DNA from: SZUA-309 sp050185825
Lineage (GTDB): Bacteria > Pseudomonadota > Gammaproteobacteria > Pseudomonadales > Azotimanducaceae
NCBI GenBank assembly: GCA_050185825.1
Contig: JBFWZA010000010.1
Location: 124,001 to 188,000, forward strand
DNA length: 64,000 nucleotides
Direction of reading: 5' to 3'
Shown: positions 1 through 8,435 of the stretch, one piece after another
How positions within the stretch are numbered: the stretch's first letter is position 1
How the letters are laid out: the number at the start of each line of letters is the position of its first letter
Notes under the pieces: generated by a model
The model's database searches: none
Told to the model about the DNA's origin: nothing
The model's input: the letters and a program-made list of their open reading frames with translations, nothing else
Position numbers and translations under genes: made by a program

Positions 1-287
1 TTCGCTACGAAGCGGACGAGATGAACGCACCGGTGGTGGTGGCGAAGGGGGCGGATCATCTGGCGCTGAAGATCCGCGAGATCGCCACGGAACACGGCGT
101 GCCCATCTTCGAAGCGCCGCCGCTGGCACGGGCGCTCTACGACAGCACCGAGGTGGGGGACGAGATCGCCGAACGTCTCTACGTGGGTGTGGCCCAGGTG
201 CTCACCTACATCTACCAGCTCGACACCTATCTCGCGAACGGCGGCCGGGAGCCTGGACGGCCCGATGTCATGATCCCCGAGGAATGA
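1..287 (+). CDS. flhB: FlhB, flagellar export switch protein (3' end only)
   Basis: This is the C-terminal part of FlhB, the inner-membrane export-gate protein that switches substrate specificity from rod/hook to filament proteins. The reading frame is open from base 3 and the gene starts before the window. The visible residues match the cytoplasmic domain downstream of the NPTH autocleavage site: APVVVAKGAD, then VPIFEAPPLARALY, then a VLTYIYQLDTYL ending. The NPTH motif itself lies just outside the window. Only 4 nt separate its stop from flhA, so the two are almost certainly cotranscribed, and fliOPQR are probably further upstream. The residual length and ending are normal for the family. 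Confidence 0.95.
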   Translation, partial: RYEADEMNAPVVVAKGADHLALKIREIATEHGVPIFEAPPLARALYDSTEVGDEIAERLYVGVAQVLTYIYQLDTYLANGGREPGRPDVMIPEE

Positions 288-291
288 TCGC

Positions 292-2457
292 GTGAACTTT
301 CAGGACATCCACCAGCGCCTGGCCCCCTACCTGAACCACGGTCTCGGGGCACCGATTTTCCTGGTGATGATTCTCGGCATGCTGGTGATCCCGCTGCCGC
401 CCTTTCTCCTGGACCTGCTGTTCAGCTTCAACATCACCCTGTCGCTGGTCATCATCCTGGCGGTGATCTACGTGCAGCGGCCGCTGGACCTCGGCGTCTT
501 CCCCACGGTGCTGCTGCTGGTCACCCTGCTACGGCTGTCGCTGAACGTGGCATCGACGCGGATCGTGCTGCTGAACGGTCACGAAGGAACGGATGCCGCC
601 GGCAAGGTCATCGAGGCCTTCGGCGAGTTCGTGATCGGCGGTAACTACGCCATCGGCCTCGTGGTGTTCGCGATTCTGGTGATCATCAACTTCGTGGTGG
701 TCACCAAGGGCGCCGGCCGGGTTTCCGAGGTTACCGCCCGCTTCACCCTGGATGCCATGCCCGGGCGGCAGATGGCCATCGATGCGGATCTCAACGCCGG
801 CATCATCGACCAGGAGGAAGCATCCCGTCGCCGTGGCGAGATCCGCGAGGAGGCGGACTTCTTCGGCGCCATGGACGGTGCCAGCAAGTTCGTCCGCGGC
901 GATGCGGTGGCGGGCGTGCTCATCCTCTTCATCAACATCATCGGCGGTCTCGCCATCGGCACCATCCAGCACGACCTGGACTTCAGCACGGCCATGCGCA
1001 ACTACACGCTGCTCACCATCGGTGACGGGCTGGTCGCGCAGATTCCCTCGCTGCTGCTCTCCACCGGCACCGCCATCGTGGTCACGCGCATGTCCTCACC
1101 TCAGGACATGGGCGAGCAGGTGCTCAGCCAGCTCTTCCGGCAACCCAAGGTGCTGACGGTGAGCGGCGGCGTGCTGACCCTGCTCGGGCTTATTCCCGGC
1201 ATGCCGAATGCGGTGTTCCTGCTCATCGGCGCCGCCTGCTTCGCCGGTGCGTGGCAGGCGAACCGGCTGGCCGCGCGCCCGGTGGCGGCGCCGGAAGAGA
1301 AACCCGCTCCGGAACGCCGCCCCCCCGAAGAGCTCGGCTGGGACGACGTGGGGCCGGTGGATGCGCTGGGCCTGGAGGTGGGCTATCAGCTCATCCCGCT
1401 GGTGGATCCCGATCAGGGTGGCGAGCTGATGACGCGCATCCGCGGGGTGCGCAAGAACCTCACGACGGAGCTCGGCTTCCTGATCCAGCCCATTCACATC
1501 CGCGACGATCTGAACCTGGCTGCCGGCGGCTATCGCATCTCGGTGCACGGCGTGCCGGTGGCAGAGGGCGAAATTCACGCCGGCAGGGAGCTCGCCATCA
1601 ATCCGGGCGAGGTGTCGGGCAGGCCTGCGGGCATCGAGACCCGGGATCCGGCCTTCGGTCTGCCCGCCTTCTGGATCGATCCGGCATCCGGCGACCACGC
1701 CCGCACCCTCGGCTACACGGTGGTGGATGCCAGCACCGTGGTCGCGACGCACCTCAGCCAGGTGATCCGGGGCCATGCCCACCAGCTGCTCGGCCACGAG
1801 GAAGCGCAGCAGCTTCTGGAGCGGCTGCATGGCGGCAGCGGGCCGCTCAAGGACCTGATTCCGAAGACGGTGCCGCTGGCCACTCTGGTGCGGGTGCTCC
1901 AGGACCTGCTGCTCGAGGGCATCCCCATCAGAAACCTCCGAACCATCGTCGAAACTTTGGCGGAGCAGGCGCCGGCGAACCCGGACCCCGCCAGATTGCT
2001 GGCGGCTGTCCGGATCGCGCTGTCGGACGCGATCGTCCACAAAATCAATGGGTTAGCTCCGGAAATTGAAGCTTTCACGCTGGATCCCAAGTTGGAACAG
2101 ATCCTGCACGACAGCCTCAATCACCGCTTGAGCCAGCGAGACGACCGGGAGCGGGGCCCACAGGGCGGGTCCGGACAAGCAGCCATGACGAGCCACACCA
2201 GCCATCTGCCCGCACCGGGCAAGAGCGAAGGCCTCGGCATCGAGCCGAACCTGGCCGACCGCATTCATCAGGCGCTCGCCGAACAGACCCGCCGCCAGGA
2301 AATGGTCGGTCATCCCGCCGTGCTCCTGGTGCCGCCGGCCATCCGCGCCTGGATGGCCCGCTTCGTCCGCCAGGGCATCCCCGGGCTCAACGTGCTCGCC
2401 TACAACGAGATTCCTGACGACAAGAAAGTCAGGCTGATCGGCGCGGTCGGCGGCTGA
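292..2457 (+). CDS. flhA: FlhA, flagellar export gate protein
   Basis: FlhA is the large membrane subunit of the flagellar type III export gate. It forms a nonameric cytoplasmic ring that docks chaperone-substrate complexes. The start is GTG (MNFQDIHQRL). The N-terminal half has about eight hydrophobic segments and the FHIPEP-type loop (LDAMPGRQMAIDADLNAGIID, around residues 150-180, then a RREEADFFGAMDGASKFVRGDA-like stretch), which is the family signature. The cytoplasmic domain follows from about residue 345. At 721 aa it is slightly longer than the usual ~690-700. The extra length lies in a Gly/Ser/His-rich segment around residues 615-650, in the C-terminal domain. The gene order flhA-flhF-flhG-fliA is the standard one for polar flagella. 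Confidence 0.98.
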   Translation: MNFQDIHQRLAPYLNHGLGAPIFLVMILGMLVIPLPPFLLDLLFSFNITLSLVIILAVIYVQRPLDLGVFPTVLLLVTLLRLSLNVASTRIVLLNGHEGTDAAGKVIEAFGEFVIGGNYAIGLVVFAILVIINFVVVTKGAGRVSEVTARFTLDAMPGRQMAIDADLNAGIIDQEEASRRRGEIREEADFFGAMDGASKFVRGDAVAGVLILFINIIGGLAIGTIQHDLDFSTAMRNYTLLTIGDGLVAQIPSLLLSTGTAIVVTRMSSPQDMGEQVLSQLFRQPKVLTVSGGVLTLLGLIPGMPNAVFLLIGAACFAGAWQANRLAARPVAAPEEKPAPERRPPEELGWDDVGPVDALGLEVGYQLIPLVDPDQGGELMTRIRGVRKNLTTELGFLIQPIHIRDDLNLAAGGYRISVHGVPVAEGEIHAGRELAINPGEVSGRPAGIETRDPAFGLPAFWIDPASGDHARTLGYTVVDASTVVATHLSQVIRGHAHQLLGHEEAQQLLERLHGGSGPLKDLIPKTVPLATLVRVLQDLLLEGIPIRNLRTIVETLAEQAPANPDPARLLAAVRIALSDAIVHKINGLAPEIEAFTLDPKLEQILHDSLNHRLSQRDDRERGPQGGSGQAAMTSHTSHLPAPGKSEGLGIEPNLADRIHQALAEQTRRQEMVGHPAVLLVPPAIRAWMARFVRQGIPGLNVLAYNEIPDDKKVRLIGAVGG

Positions 2458-2467
2458 GGAGGATCGC

Positions 2468-3967
2468 GTGAAGATCAAACGCTTCCATGCCACAACCATG
2501 CGCGCAGCCCTGCAGCAGGTCCGCGAGGAGCAGGGGCCGGACGCCGTGATCCTCTCCAAGCGACGGGTCGACGACGGCATCGAGGTGATCGCGGCCGTCG
2601 ACTACGACGAAGCGCTGCTCCAGCAGTGGGCACGGGAGCGCACCCCGGGCAGCGACCGGTTCGAAGTTTCCCCCGGCGCGTCGGTCCCCGGCGCGCCCGC
2701 CACGGCGACCGCGGCTGCCCGGCACATCGGCATGGCGGCCTACGGCACGGCACAGACCGACGACACCGGGCCCGGAGCACCTCCGGCAGCGAACGACACT
2801 CCCGGCCGACGACCCGAACCCGCGACAGCGTCGCAGGCGGCGCCCGCACGCAGCGAAGACGCCGCGTCGGCAGCGAAGCCCATCGGCCGCACCACGACAG
2901 CCGGCGGTACACCGGACTTCCGGGCCATCTTCGATGCGGCATCCACCATCGCCACGCTGCCGGAACCGGGCAAGGCCCCTGCCGGAGCGACCCTGGCGGA
3001 GATCGTCGGCAAGCTGGATGCGCTGGCGGCGACGGTGAGCGAGCAGTTCGAGTCGCTGCACTGGGATGCCCTGCAGCGGCGGGAGCCACGCCTGGCCGGC
3101 GTAGTCAGGCGTCTGGAAAGCCTGGGTCTGGACCGCCGTCTGGTGCGCACACTGATCAGCGCCCTGGACCCTCAGGATGACGCGAAGAAACTCTGGCGCA
3201 ACGCCATCGCCCTCCTCGCCCGACGGATTCCCATGCTGACCCAGGACGTCTGCGAGGAAGGCGGCGTCTTCGCCGTAGTGGGTCCCACCGGGTCCGGCAA
3301 GACCACCAGCATCGCCAAGCTGGCGGCCCGCTTCGCACTCACCCACGGCGCCCGCGAGGTGGGCCTGGTGACCACGGACAGCTACCGGATCGGTGCCCAG
3401 GAGCACCTGCAGCGGTTCGGACGGATACTCGGCGTGCCGGTGCAGGTCGCCGCCAGCGGTGACATTCTGCGCGCGACTCTGGACCAGCTCGCCGACCGGC
3501 GCCTCGTGCTGGTCGACACCGCGGGATTCAGCCCCCGGGACGGAGAGATGCTGGCCAGGCTCGCCGCGCTCACCGAGCGCACAGCAGTGCAGACCCTGAT
3601 CACCCTGCCGGCCAACCTGCAGACAGCCGGCCTCACGGAGAATCTCAAGGCCTTCGGACGCCTCGGCATCGACGGTGTCATCGTCACCAAGGTCGACGAG
3701 GCTACCTCGCTCGGCGGTCTGCTCAGCGCCCTCATCGAGGCGGAAGCCGCCGTGTGTTATGTGGCGGACGGCCAGCGCGTGCCCGAGGACATCCGTCCGG
3801 CATCCCGTTACCGCGCGGAGTTCGTCAGCCAGGCGGTCGCCCTTGCGCACCGGTTTGCAGACGCAGAGGCGGACGACACGTTCGTCGACATCGGCGCAGA
3901 GCAGGACCTCACCGAGCCCAGCAGAACATCGACCATCACGGAGCATCGACTCGCCAGCAATGGATAA
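2468..3967 (+). CDS. flhF: FlhF, SRP-type GTPase placing the polar flagellum
   Basis: FlhF is a signal-recognition-particle GTPase that sets the polar position and number of flagella together with FlhG. The start is GTG, 10 nt after the flhA stop. Three parts are visible: a basic N-terminal B domain (MKIKRFHATTMRAALQQV) with the usual GPDAVILS motif, a long Ala/Pro/Thr-rich linker (about residues 65-160), and the NG domain. The P-loop GPTGSGKTTSIAKLA begins near residue 272, DTAG is at 350-353 and TKVDEA is near 408. Its 499 aa are within the family range, the linker accounting for the variation. The 3' end overlaps the flhG start by 8 nt, which implies translational coupling of this functional pair. 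Confidence 0.97.
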   Translation: MKIKRFHATTMRAALQQVREEQGPDAVILSKRRVDDGIEVIAAVDYDEALLQQWARERTPGSDRFEVSPGASVPGAPATATAAARHIGMAAYGTAQTDDTGPGAPPAANDTPGRRPEPATASQAAPARSEDAASAAKPIGRTTTAGGTPDFRAIFDAASTIATLPEPGKAPAGATLAEIVGKLDALAATVSEQFESLHWDALQRREPRLAGVVRRLESLGLDRRLVRTLISALDPQDDAKKLWRNAIALLARRIPMLTQDVCEEGGVFAVVGPTGSGKTTSIAKLAARFALTHGAREVGLVTTDSYRIGAQEHLQRFGRILGVPVQVAASGDILRATLDQLADRRLVLVDTAGFSPRDGEMLARLAALTERTAVQTLITLPANLQTAGLTENLKAFGRLGIDGVIVTKVDEATSLGGLLSALIEAEAAVCYVADGQRVPEDIRPASRYRAEFVSQAVALAHRFADAEADDTFVDIGAEQDLTEPSRTSTITEHRLASNG

Positions 3968-4838
3968 CGTACTGCCGATCAGCCCCGACATACCCATCCG
4001 GCGTGCCACGGGGAAACAGAAACCGGTCCAGGTCATCGCCATCGCCGCCGGCAAGGGCGGCGTCGGCAAGACCACCGTCGCCATCAATCTGGCCCTGGCG
4101 CTGGCCAAGCTCGGCAGGAAGGCCATGCTGCTCGACGCCGATCTGGGCCTGGCCAACATCGACACGCAGCTCGGACTGCAGCCAACGGGAAACCTGGCGC
4201 ACGTGCTCGCGGGCGAGTGCTCGCTGGCGGACATCATCATGCCGGTCTACCCCGGCGTCGAGCTGGTGCCCGCGGCCTCCGGCATCACGCGCATGGCTGA
4301 GCTCACCGCCCAGGAACAGGCCGGCATCATCCGCGCCTTCGACGAGCTTACCGGCGAGCTGGATGTGCTCATCATCGACAACGCACCGGGCATCTCGTCG
4401 AGCATGCTGCGTTTCACCCGCGCGGCGCATCGTGTGATCGTGGTGGTCTGCGACGAGCCGGCGTCCATCACCGACGCCTACGCGGTGATCAAGGTGCTGA
4501 GCCGGGAGCACGGCGTGAATCAGTTCAACGTGCTGGTGAACAAGACGGACAACGCCACCCAGGCGAGCGAGGTGTTCGGCAAGATCTCCCGCGTGGCGGA
4601 CCGGTTTCTCGACGTCACGCTGACCCCCGTGGGCGAGATCCCGCGCGATGTCTACCTGCAGCGCGCCATCCAGGAGCAGGCTGGCGTGGTGCTCCGGTAT
4701 CCCGGATCCGTGTCTGCACGATCGTTTCAGGCACTGGCCAGACGGACGCTGGCCTGGCCGCTGCCCGCCTCACCACGGGGGCACGTGGAATTCTTTGTCG
4801 AGCGGACCCTGGCCTCGTCCGCCGAGCAGGGTTCATGA
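3960..4838 (+). CDS. flhG: FlhG/FleN, MinD-like ATPase limiting flagellar number
   Basis: FlhG (FleN) is a ParA/MinD-type ATPase that restrains FlhF and, in Pseudomonas and Vibrio, the FleQ/FlrA regulator, so limiting flagella to one per pole. The chosen ATG (MDNVLPISPD) overlaps the end of flhF; the reading frame is open further upstream but that part lies inside flhF. The deviant Walker A GKGGVGKT is at residues 31-38, the LLDADLGLANIDTQLG switch motif follows, and IIDNAPGIS is the Walker B region. The length is 292 aa. Its stop overlaps the fliA start (ATGA). Its presence suggests a single or limited-number polar flagellum. Confidence 0.96.
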   Translation: MDNVLPISPDIPIRRATGKQKPVQVIAIAAGKGGVGKTTVAINLALALAKLGRKAMLLDADLGLANIDTQLGLQPTGNLAHVLAGECSLADIIMPVYPGVELVPAASGITRMAELTAQEQAGIIRAFDELTGELDVLIIDNAPGISSSMLRFTRAAHRVIVVVCDEPASITDAYAVIKVLSREHGVNQFNVLVNKTDNATQASEVFGKISRVADRFLDVTLTPVGEIPRDVYLQRAIQEQAGVVLRYPGSVSARSFQALARRTLAWPLPASPRGHVEFFVERTLASSAEQGS

Positions 4839-5551
4839 GCGCGCCGGAGGAATACCTGAAGAACGAGGGGCGGGATCAGGCGGAGCTGGTCAGGAAGCAC
4901 GCCCCGCTCGTCAAACGGATCGCTTACCACCTGATCGGGCGTCTGCCATCCAGCGTGGACGTGGACGATCTCATCCAGGCCGGCACCATCGGGCTGCTGC
5001 TGGCCGGCCGCAATTACTCCGCCGACAAGGGCGCGAATTTCGAGACCTATGCGGGCATCCGCATCCGCGGTGCCATGATCGACGAGCTCCGGAAGTCCGA
5101 CTGGACGCCCCGGTCCGTGCACCGGAAGATCCGCGAGGTCACCGAGGCGATCCAGATCATCGAGAACCGCACCGGCGCCAAGGCCCGGGATCAGGACGTG
5201 GCCGAGGCTCTGGGCATCAGCACCGCCGAGTACCACGACATTCTGCGTGACGCCTCGGCGAGCAAGCTCTTCAGCCTCGACCAGCCGGTGGACGACAGCG
5301 GCGATCCTCGCGAGCTCGAGGGCGAGGAGGAAACCGATCCATCGGCTTTGCTCGACGAGGCTGCACGACGGCAGCGGCTCGCGGCGCTCATCGACGAGCT
5401 GCCCGAGCGCGAACGGCTGATCATGTCGCTCTACTACGACGAGGAGCTGAACCTGCGGGAGATCGGCGAGGTGCTGAACATCTCCGAGTCCCGCGTCTGC
5501 CAGATCCACGGCCAGGCGCTGGTGCGCCTGAAGGCCTGGCTGGAAGGCTGA
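4835..5551 (+). CDS. fliA: FliA, flagellar sigma-28 factor
   Basis: FliA directs RNA polymerase to late flagellar genes (flagellin, stators). The 238-aa protein shows sigma-70-family regions 2-4 with little region 1: region 2 around LVKRIAYHLIGRLPSSVDVDDLIQAGTIGLL, a region 3 helix DQDVAEALGIS, and region 4 with LPERERLIMSLYYDEELNLREIGEVLNISESRVCQIH, which includes the helix-turn-helix. It starts at the ATG overlapping the flhG stop. Matching TAAR-N15-(GCCGATAA-like) sites occur in this window upstream of fliC and pomA. Its antagonist FlgM is not encoded in the window. Confidence 0.98.
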   Translation: MSAPEEYLKNEGRDQAELVRKHAPLVKRIAYHLIGRLPSSVDVDDLIQAGTIGLLLAGRNYSADKGANFETYAGIRIRGAMIDELRKSDWTPRSVHRKIREVTEAIQIIENRTGAKARDQDVAEALGISTAEYHDILRDASASKLFSLDQPVDDSGDPRELEGEEETDPSALLDEAARRQRLAALIDELPERERLIMSLYYDEELNLREIGEVLNISESRVCQIHGQALVRLKAWLEG

Positions 5552-5567
5552 AAACCGGAGAATCCGC

Positions 5568-6161
5568 ATGCCCCCGGAGATCATCGCCACCCTCACCGCG
5601 CACGGCGGCGCCATTGCGGCCGGCCTCGTCGGGATTGCCCTGACGGTGATGATCTTCAGCGCCATCCGTCGGCGCCGCACCCTCGATGCCTGTCTGACCC
5701 GGTTGAACGACCTGCAGGCGATGGTCTCGGCCTATGGTCAGTCGCTGATCGCCATGGACGCGGCCATCTCGCGGCTGGATCGACGGATCACCGAGTTCAC
5801 CGAGCGCAACCTGGAGATCCAGTCCCAGTTCGCCTTCAACCGGGCTTTCGAGGAGGCATCGAGACTGGTTCGGGACGGCGGCTCCGTGGAGTCGCTGGTG
5901 AGCGAGTGCGGCCTGTCGCCTGCAGAGGCCGCGCTCATGGTGCGCCTGCACCGCACCGGCGCCGATCCCGAGCGGCCGCCCAGGGCCCGGGTCGTGGGCA
6001 CGGCGACGAAGGCAGCGAACGGCGTCGACCGGCAGTCCGATCCAGCACCCGCGGGGCGGCAGCTCGACGGCGGTCCGGCCGATCAGCCGCAGGGCGACAT
6101 CGACCTGACCAGCGAGGAGATCCGCCTGCGCGAGGTGCTCAGAGCGGCTCAGCGCGCATGA
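5568..6161 (+). CDS. DUF2802-type membrane-anchored protein of the flagellar/chemotaxis cluster
   Basis: This is a 197-aa protein with one N-terminal membrane segment (about residues 12-32), then a basic stretch, a probable coiled coil (residues 35-85), and a conserved helical motif: FEEASRLVRDGGSVESLV followed by CGLSPAEAALMVRLH. This motif is what I recall for DUF2802, a family usually found beside cheW at the end of the Pseudomonas fliA-cheYZAB-mot-parA-cheW cluster. The function is unknown. A GGAG ribosome-binding site precedes the ATG, 16 nt after fliA. Here the gene directly follows fliA, as if the chemotaxis genes had been removed. Its 3' end overlaps the convergent pomB by 23 nt. Confidence 0.75.
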   Translation: MPPEIIATLTAHGGAIAAGLVGIALTVMIFSAIRRRRTLDACLTRLNDLQAMVSAYGQSLIAMDAAISRLDRRITEFTERNLEIQSQFAFNRAFEEASRLVRDGGSVESLVSECGLSPAEAALMVRLHRTGADPERPPRARVVGTATKAANGVDRQSDPAPAGRQLDGGPADQPQGDIDLTSEEIRLREVLRAAQRA

Positions 6162-7026
6162 GCGCGTCCAGGTACTCCGGCTCCGTGTAGTCGTCGCCGC
6201 GGACGATGGAGATGTCCACCCGCCGGTTCTTCGCCCGGCCGCGGTGGTCGTCGTTGGAAGCCACGGGCCGCGTGTCTGCATAACCCGCCACCACCAGACG
6301 TTCCGGGTCCAGACATTCCAGGTCCAGCAGCGCGTGAAGCACCGTTACCGCCCGCGCCGACGACAGCTCCCAGTTGGAACGGAACCTGAGGGTCGCAATC
6401 GGCAGGTTGTCCGTGTGTCCGGCGACGCGGATCACGCCTTCCGTCTGCGAGAGCAGGCCGTGGATCTTCGCGAGCACAGGCAGGAAGGTTTCCTCCACCT
6501 CCGCGGAGCCCAGAGCGAAGGAGCCTTTCTCGCGGATGTGGATGATGGTCCGGGCACCGATGGTACGCACGTCGATCATGCCCTGCTCGATTTCCCTGGC
6601 GAGCAGCTCCCGCGCTCTCTGGGCATCCTCCTCGGCTTCCTCGACGTACTTCTGGTACTCCTTGAGCTGCTCGACCTTTTCGACCTCCACCACCTTGTCG
6701 GGATCCACGAAGTCGAGGGTGTTCCTGTTGGAGTCGATGGTGAACTGCCGGACCTGATTCAGAACGGTGGGCTGCGGTTTCCCGGGGCTGAACTCCTGGG
6801 CGATGATGCTCGTCCCCTTCGGAATGTGCTTGGCCTTGATGTCCGCCTGCACACCGAACGCCTCACGCATGGAACCGGCCAGCTGCTTGAACTTGGCGAC
6901 GTCCATCTCGGAGAACGACAGCAGCAGCACGAAGAAGCACAGCAGCAGGGTCGACAGATCCGCAAACGTCACCATCCACTTCGGGACGTTGCCGGTCTGC
7001 GAAGGAGCGTCGAATTCCTCTTCCAC
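6139..7026 (-). CDS. pomB: PomB/MotB-type stator subunit
   Basis: This is the B subunit of the flagellar stator, an ion channel anchored to peptidoglycan. The N-terminus has a single membrane helix carrying the ion-binding Asp23 in TFADLSTLLLCFFVLLLSFSEMD, very close to the Vibrio PomB pattern; a plug/linker region follows. The C-terminal OmpA-type peptidoglycan-binding domain shows RVAGHTDNLPI and NWELSSARA. The length (295 aa) is normal. It follows pomA by 23 nt on the same strand. The overall resemblance to PomB, and the PomA-like partner, favour sodium rather than proton coupling, but that is inference. A MotD-style proton motor remains possible. Confidence 0.9.
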   Translation of the reverse strand: MEEEFDAPSQTGNVPKWMVTFADLSTLLLCFFVLLLSFSEMDVAKFKQLAGSMREAFGVQADIKAKHIPKGTSIIAQEFSPGKPQPTVLNQVRQFTIDSNRNTLDFVDPDKVVEVEKVEQLKEYQKYVEEAEEDAQRARELLAREIEQGMIDVRTIGARTIIHIREKGSFALGSAEVEETFLPVLAKIHGLLSQTEGVIRVAGHTDNLPIATLRFRSNWELSSARAVTVLHALLDLECLDPERLVVAGYADTRPVASNDDHRGRAKNRRVDISIVRGDDYTEPEYLDALMRAEPL

Positions 7027-7049
7027 CGCGGAGAACCCTCAACCCGCCG

Positions 7050-7820
7050 TCAGGCGGCCACCTTCTTCTGCTCGGCCTCGCGCTTGGACTCGGGGAGGTA
7101 ATTCTTCAGCAGGCTCTCGAGCACCCGCGGATTCTGGCTGTCCTGAATCCCTGCGATGGCATCGGCGATGAGGGAGCGCACCCGCTTCTCCTCACGGCAG
7201 CGCAGCTCCAGCTTGTCGGCGATGGGGATGGCCACCATGTTGGCGAGCACCGCGCCGTAAAGTGTCGTCAGCAGCGCCACGGCCATCGCCGGCGCGATCT
7301 GCTTCGGATCGTCCATGGTTGCGAGCATCTGCACCAGACCGATGAGGGTGCCGATCATGCCCATGGCCGGTGCCACCTCGCCGATCTGCTTGAAGATCGC
7401 GGCGCCTTCCATGTGGCGCTGCACCGTCAGCCCGATGTCCTTGTGGAGGATGGAACGCACGGTTTCCGGCTCGTGGCCGTCGATCACCAGGCCGAGCCCC
7501 TTGGACATGAACTCGTTGGGGATCTCCGCCTCCTCGAGCGACAGAATGCCGCCCTTGCGCGCGGCCTGGGCAAGCTCCACCGACTTCTCGATGAGGGCTT
7601 CGGGGGTGTCCTGGCGGAAGGCGAACGCCTTCACCGCCACCTTGGCGGCGCTCAGGAACTGTCCGAGGCTGAACTTCATCATCACCACCATCAACGTGCC
7701 GCCGAAGACGATGATCAGCGAGGGGGTGTTGACGAACACGGTAGGCTGCCCGCCGACCATGATGGTCGCCACGATGACGAGCATGGCGCCCATCAGGCCC
7801 AGAAGAGTGGCTAAATCCAC
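7050..7820 (-). CDS. pomA: PomA/MotA-type stator subunit
   Basis: This is the A subunit of the flagellar stator. The 256-aa sequence begins MDLATLLGLMG and shows four membrane segments. The family signature is in the third/fourth helix region (GEVAPAMGMIGTLIGLVQML, then PAMAVALLTTLYGAVLANMVAIPIADKL). The cytoplasmic loop holds the charged residues that contact FliG. The C-terminal QDSQNPRVLESLLKNYL closely resembles Vibrio PomA. A sigma-28-type promoter lies about 75 nt upstream. It is translated divergently from the STAS-like gene at 7980. Confidence 0.93.
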   Translation of the reverse strand: MDLATLLGLMGAMLVIVATIMVGGQPTVFVNTPSLIIVFGGTLMVVMMKFSLGQFLSAAKVAVKAFAFRQDTPEALIEKSVELAQAARKGGILSLEEAEIPNEFMSKGLGLVIDGHEPETVRSILHKDIGLTVQRHMEGAAIFKQIGEVAPAMGMIGTLIGLVQMLATMDDPKQIAPAMAVALLTTLYGAVLANMVAIPIADKLELRCREEKRVRSLIADAIAGIQDSQNPRVLESLLKNYLPESKREAEQKKVAA

Positions 7821-7902
7821 AGACGGACTCCTTGCTGCAGTGGGCGGCGGACCACCCGATTCCAGTTGACCGGTCGAACGGCCGGAGGGGCCGTCAGGAC
7901 TT

Positions 7903-7929
7903 CTATCGACCCGCCGGAACGGTCCTTTA
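7903..7929 (-). promoter_or_regulatory. Sigma-28 (FliA) promoter for pomAB
   Basis: Read on the minus strand: TAAA, a spacer of exactly 15 nt, then GTCGATAG. The E. coli consensus is TAAA-N15-GCCGATAA, so the -35 is perfect and the -10 matches at 6 of 8. It sits about 80 nt upstream of the pomA start, which fits FliA control of stator genes. This is a prediction from pattern only. Confidence 0.65.
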
Positions 7930-7979
7930 GCGCCTCTTTCCGCAGTTGTGAACCATCTCTCAAAACCGGAAGCTTGCAG

Positions 7980-8435
7980 ATGAAAACGTTTCTACCCGCT
8001 TGTTACGAGTGCAATACTCCATTTGGAAACATGGACTTAGCGGTAGTGACAATGGATTGTCGGGACGTCGAGATACATCACGGGATAGCCGGCGGGATGC
8101 TGGAGGTCGTCGTTTCCGGCCCGGCCGATCTCAGCACCATCACAACCTACGTGATCGCCAACCAGACTGCTTGGCGGGAAACGAACCGGACACTCTGGGA
8201 CCTTCGCGCCTTCGACATGTCGCGCATCACGAGCCAGGACATCCTCAACATCGATCAGTTCATCGACGAGATGCTTGCGCTGCGAACGGATGTGCGTGCC
8301 GCGTTTCTCGTCAGCGAGGAAGTTGAGCGCATCGCCCGGATCGCGGCGGTGCTGCACGACTCCCTGAAGGCGCGCTTCGACTCCGAGGTGTTCGTCAGCG
8401 AGTCGGCGGCGCGTGACTGGCTGATGAGGACCTGA
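7980..8435 (+). CDS. STAS/SpoIIAA-like cytosolic protein beside the stator genes
   Basis: The conserved part begins near residue 28 with VEIHHGIAGGMLEVVVSGPADLS and continues through LWDLRAFDMSRIT, AAFLVSEEVERIARIAAVLHDSL and VFVSESAARDWL. This pattern is typical of SpoIIAA-like/STAS-fold proteins, in which an alpha-beta domain binds a partner. No membrane segment or signal peptide is seen. I chose the ATG at 7980 because GGAAG lies 7 nt before it; starts at 8031 or 8052 would remove a Cys-containing N-terminus whose base composition is AT-richer than the rest. The gene is divergent from pomA and its stop abuts that of convergent fliJ. A link to motor or export function is guessed only from position. 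Confidence 0.6.
   Translation: MKTFLPACYECNTPFGNMDLAVVTMDCRDVEIHHGIAGGMLEVVVSGPADLSTITTYVIANQTAWRETNRTLWDLRAFDMSRITSQDILNIDQFIDEMLALRTDVRAAFLVSEEVERIARIAAVLHDSLKARFDSEVFVSESAARDWLMRT

Noticed and set aside
2429..4240. Minus-strand open frame of 603 codons opposite flhF and flhG
   Set aside because: Shadow frame antisense to flhF/flhG; the translation has no recognisable domain.
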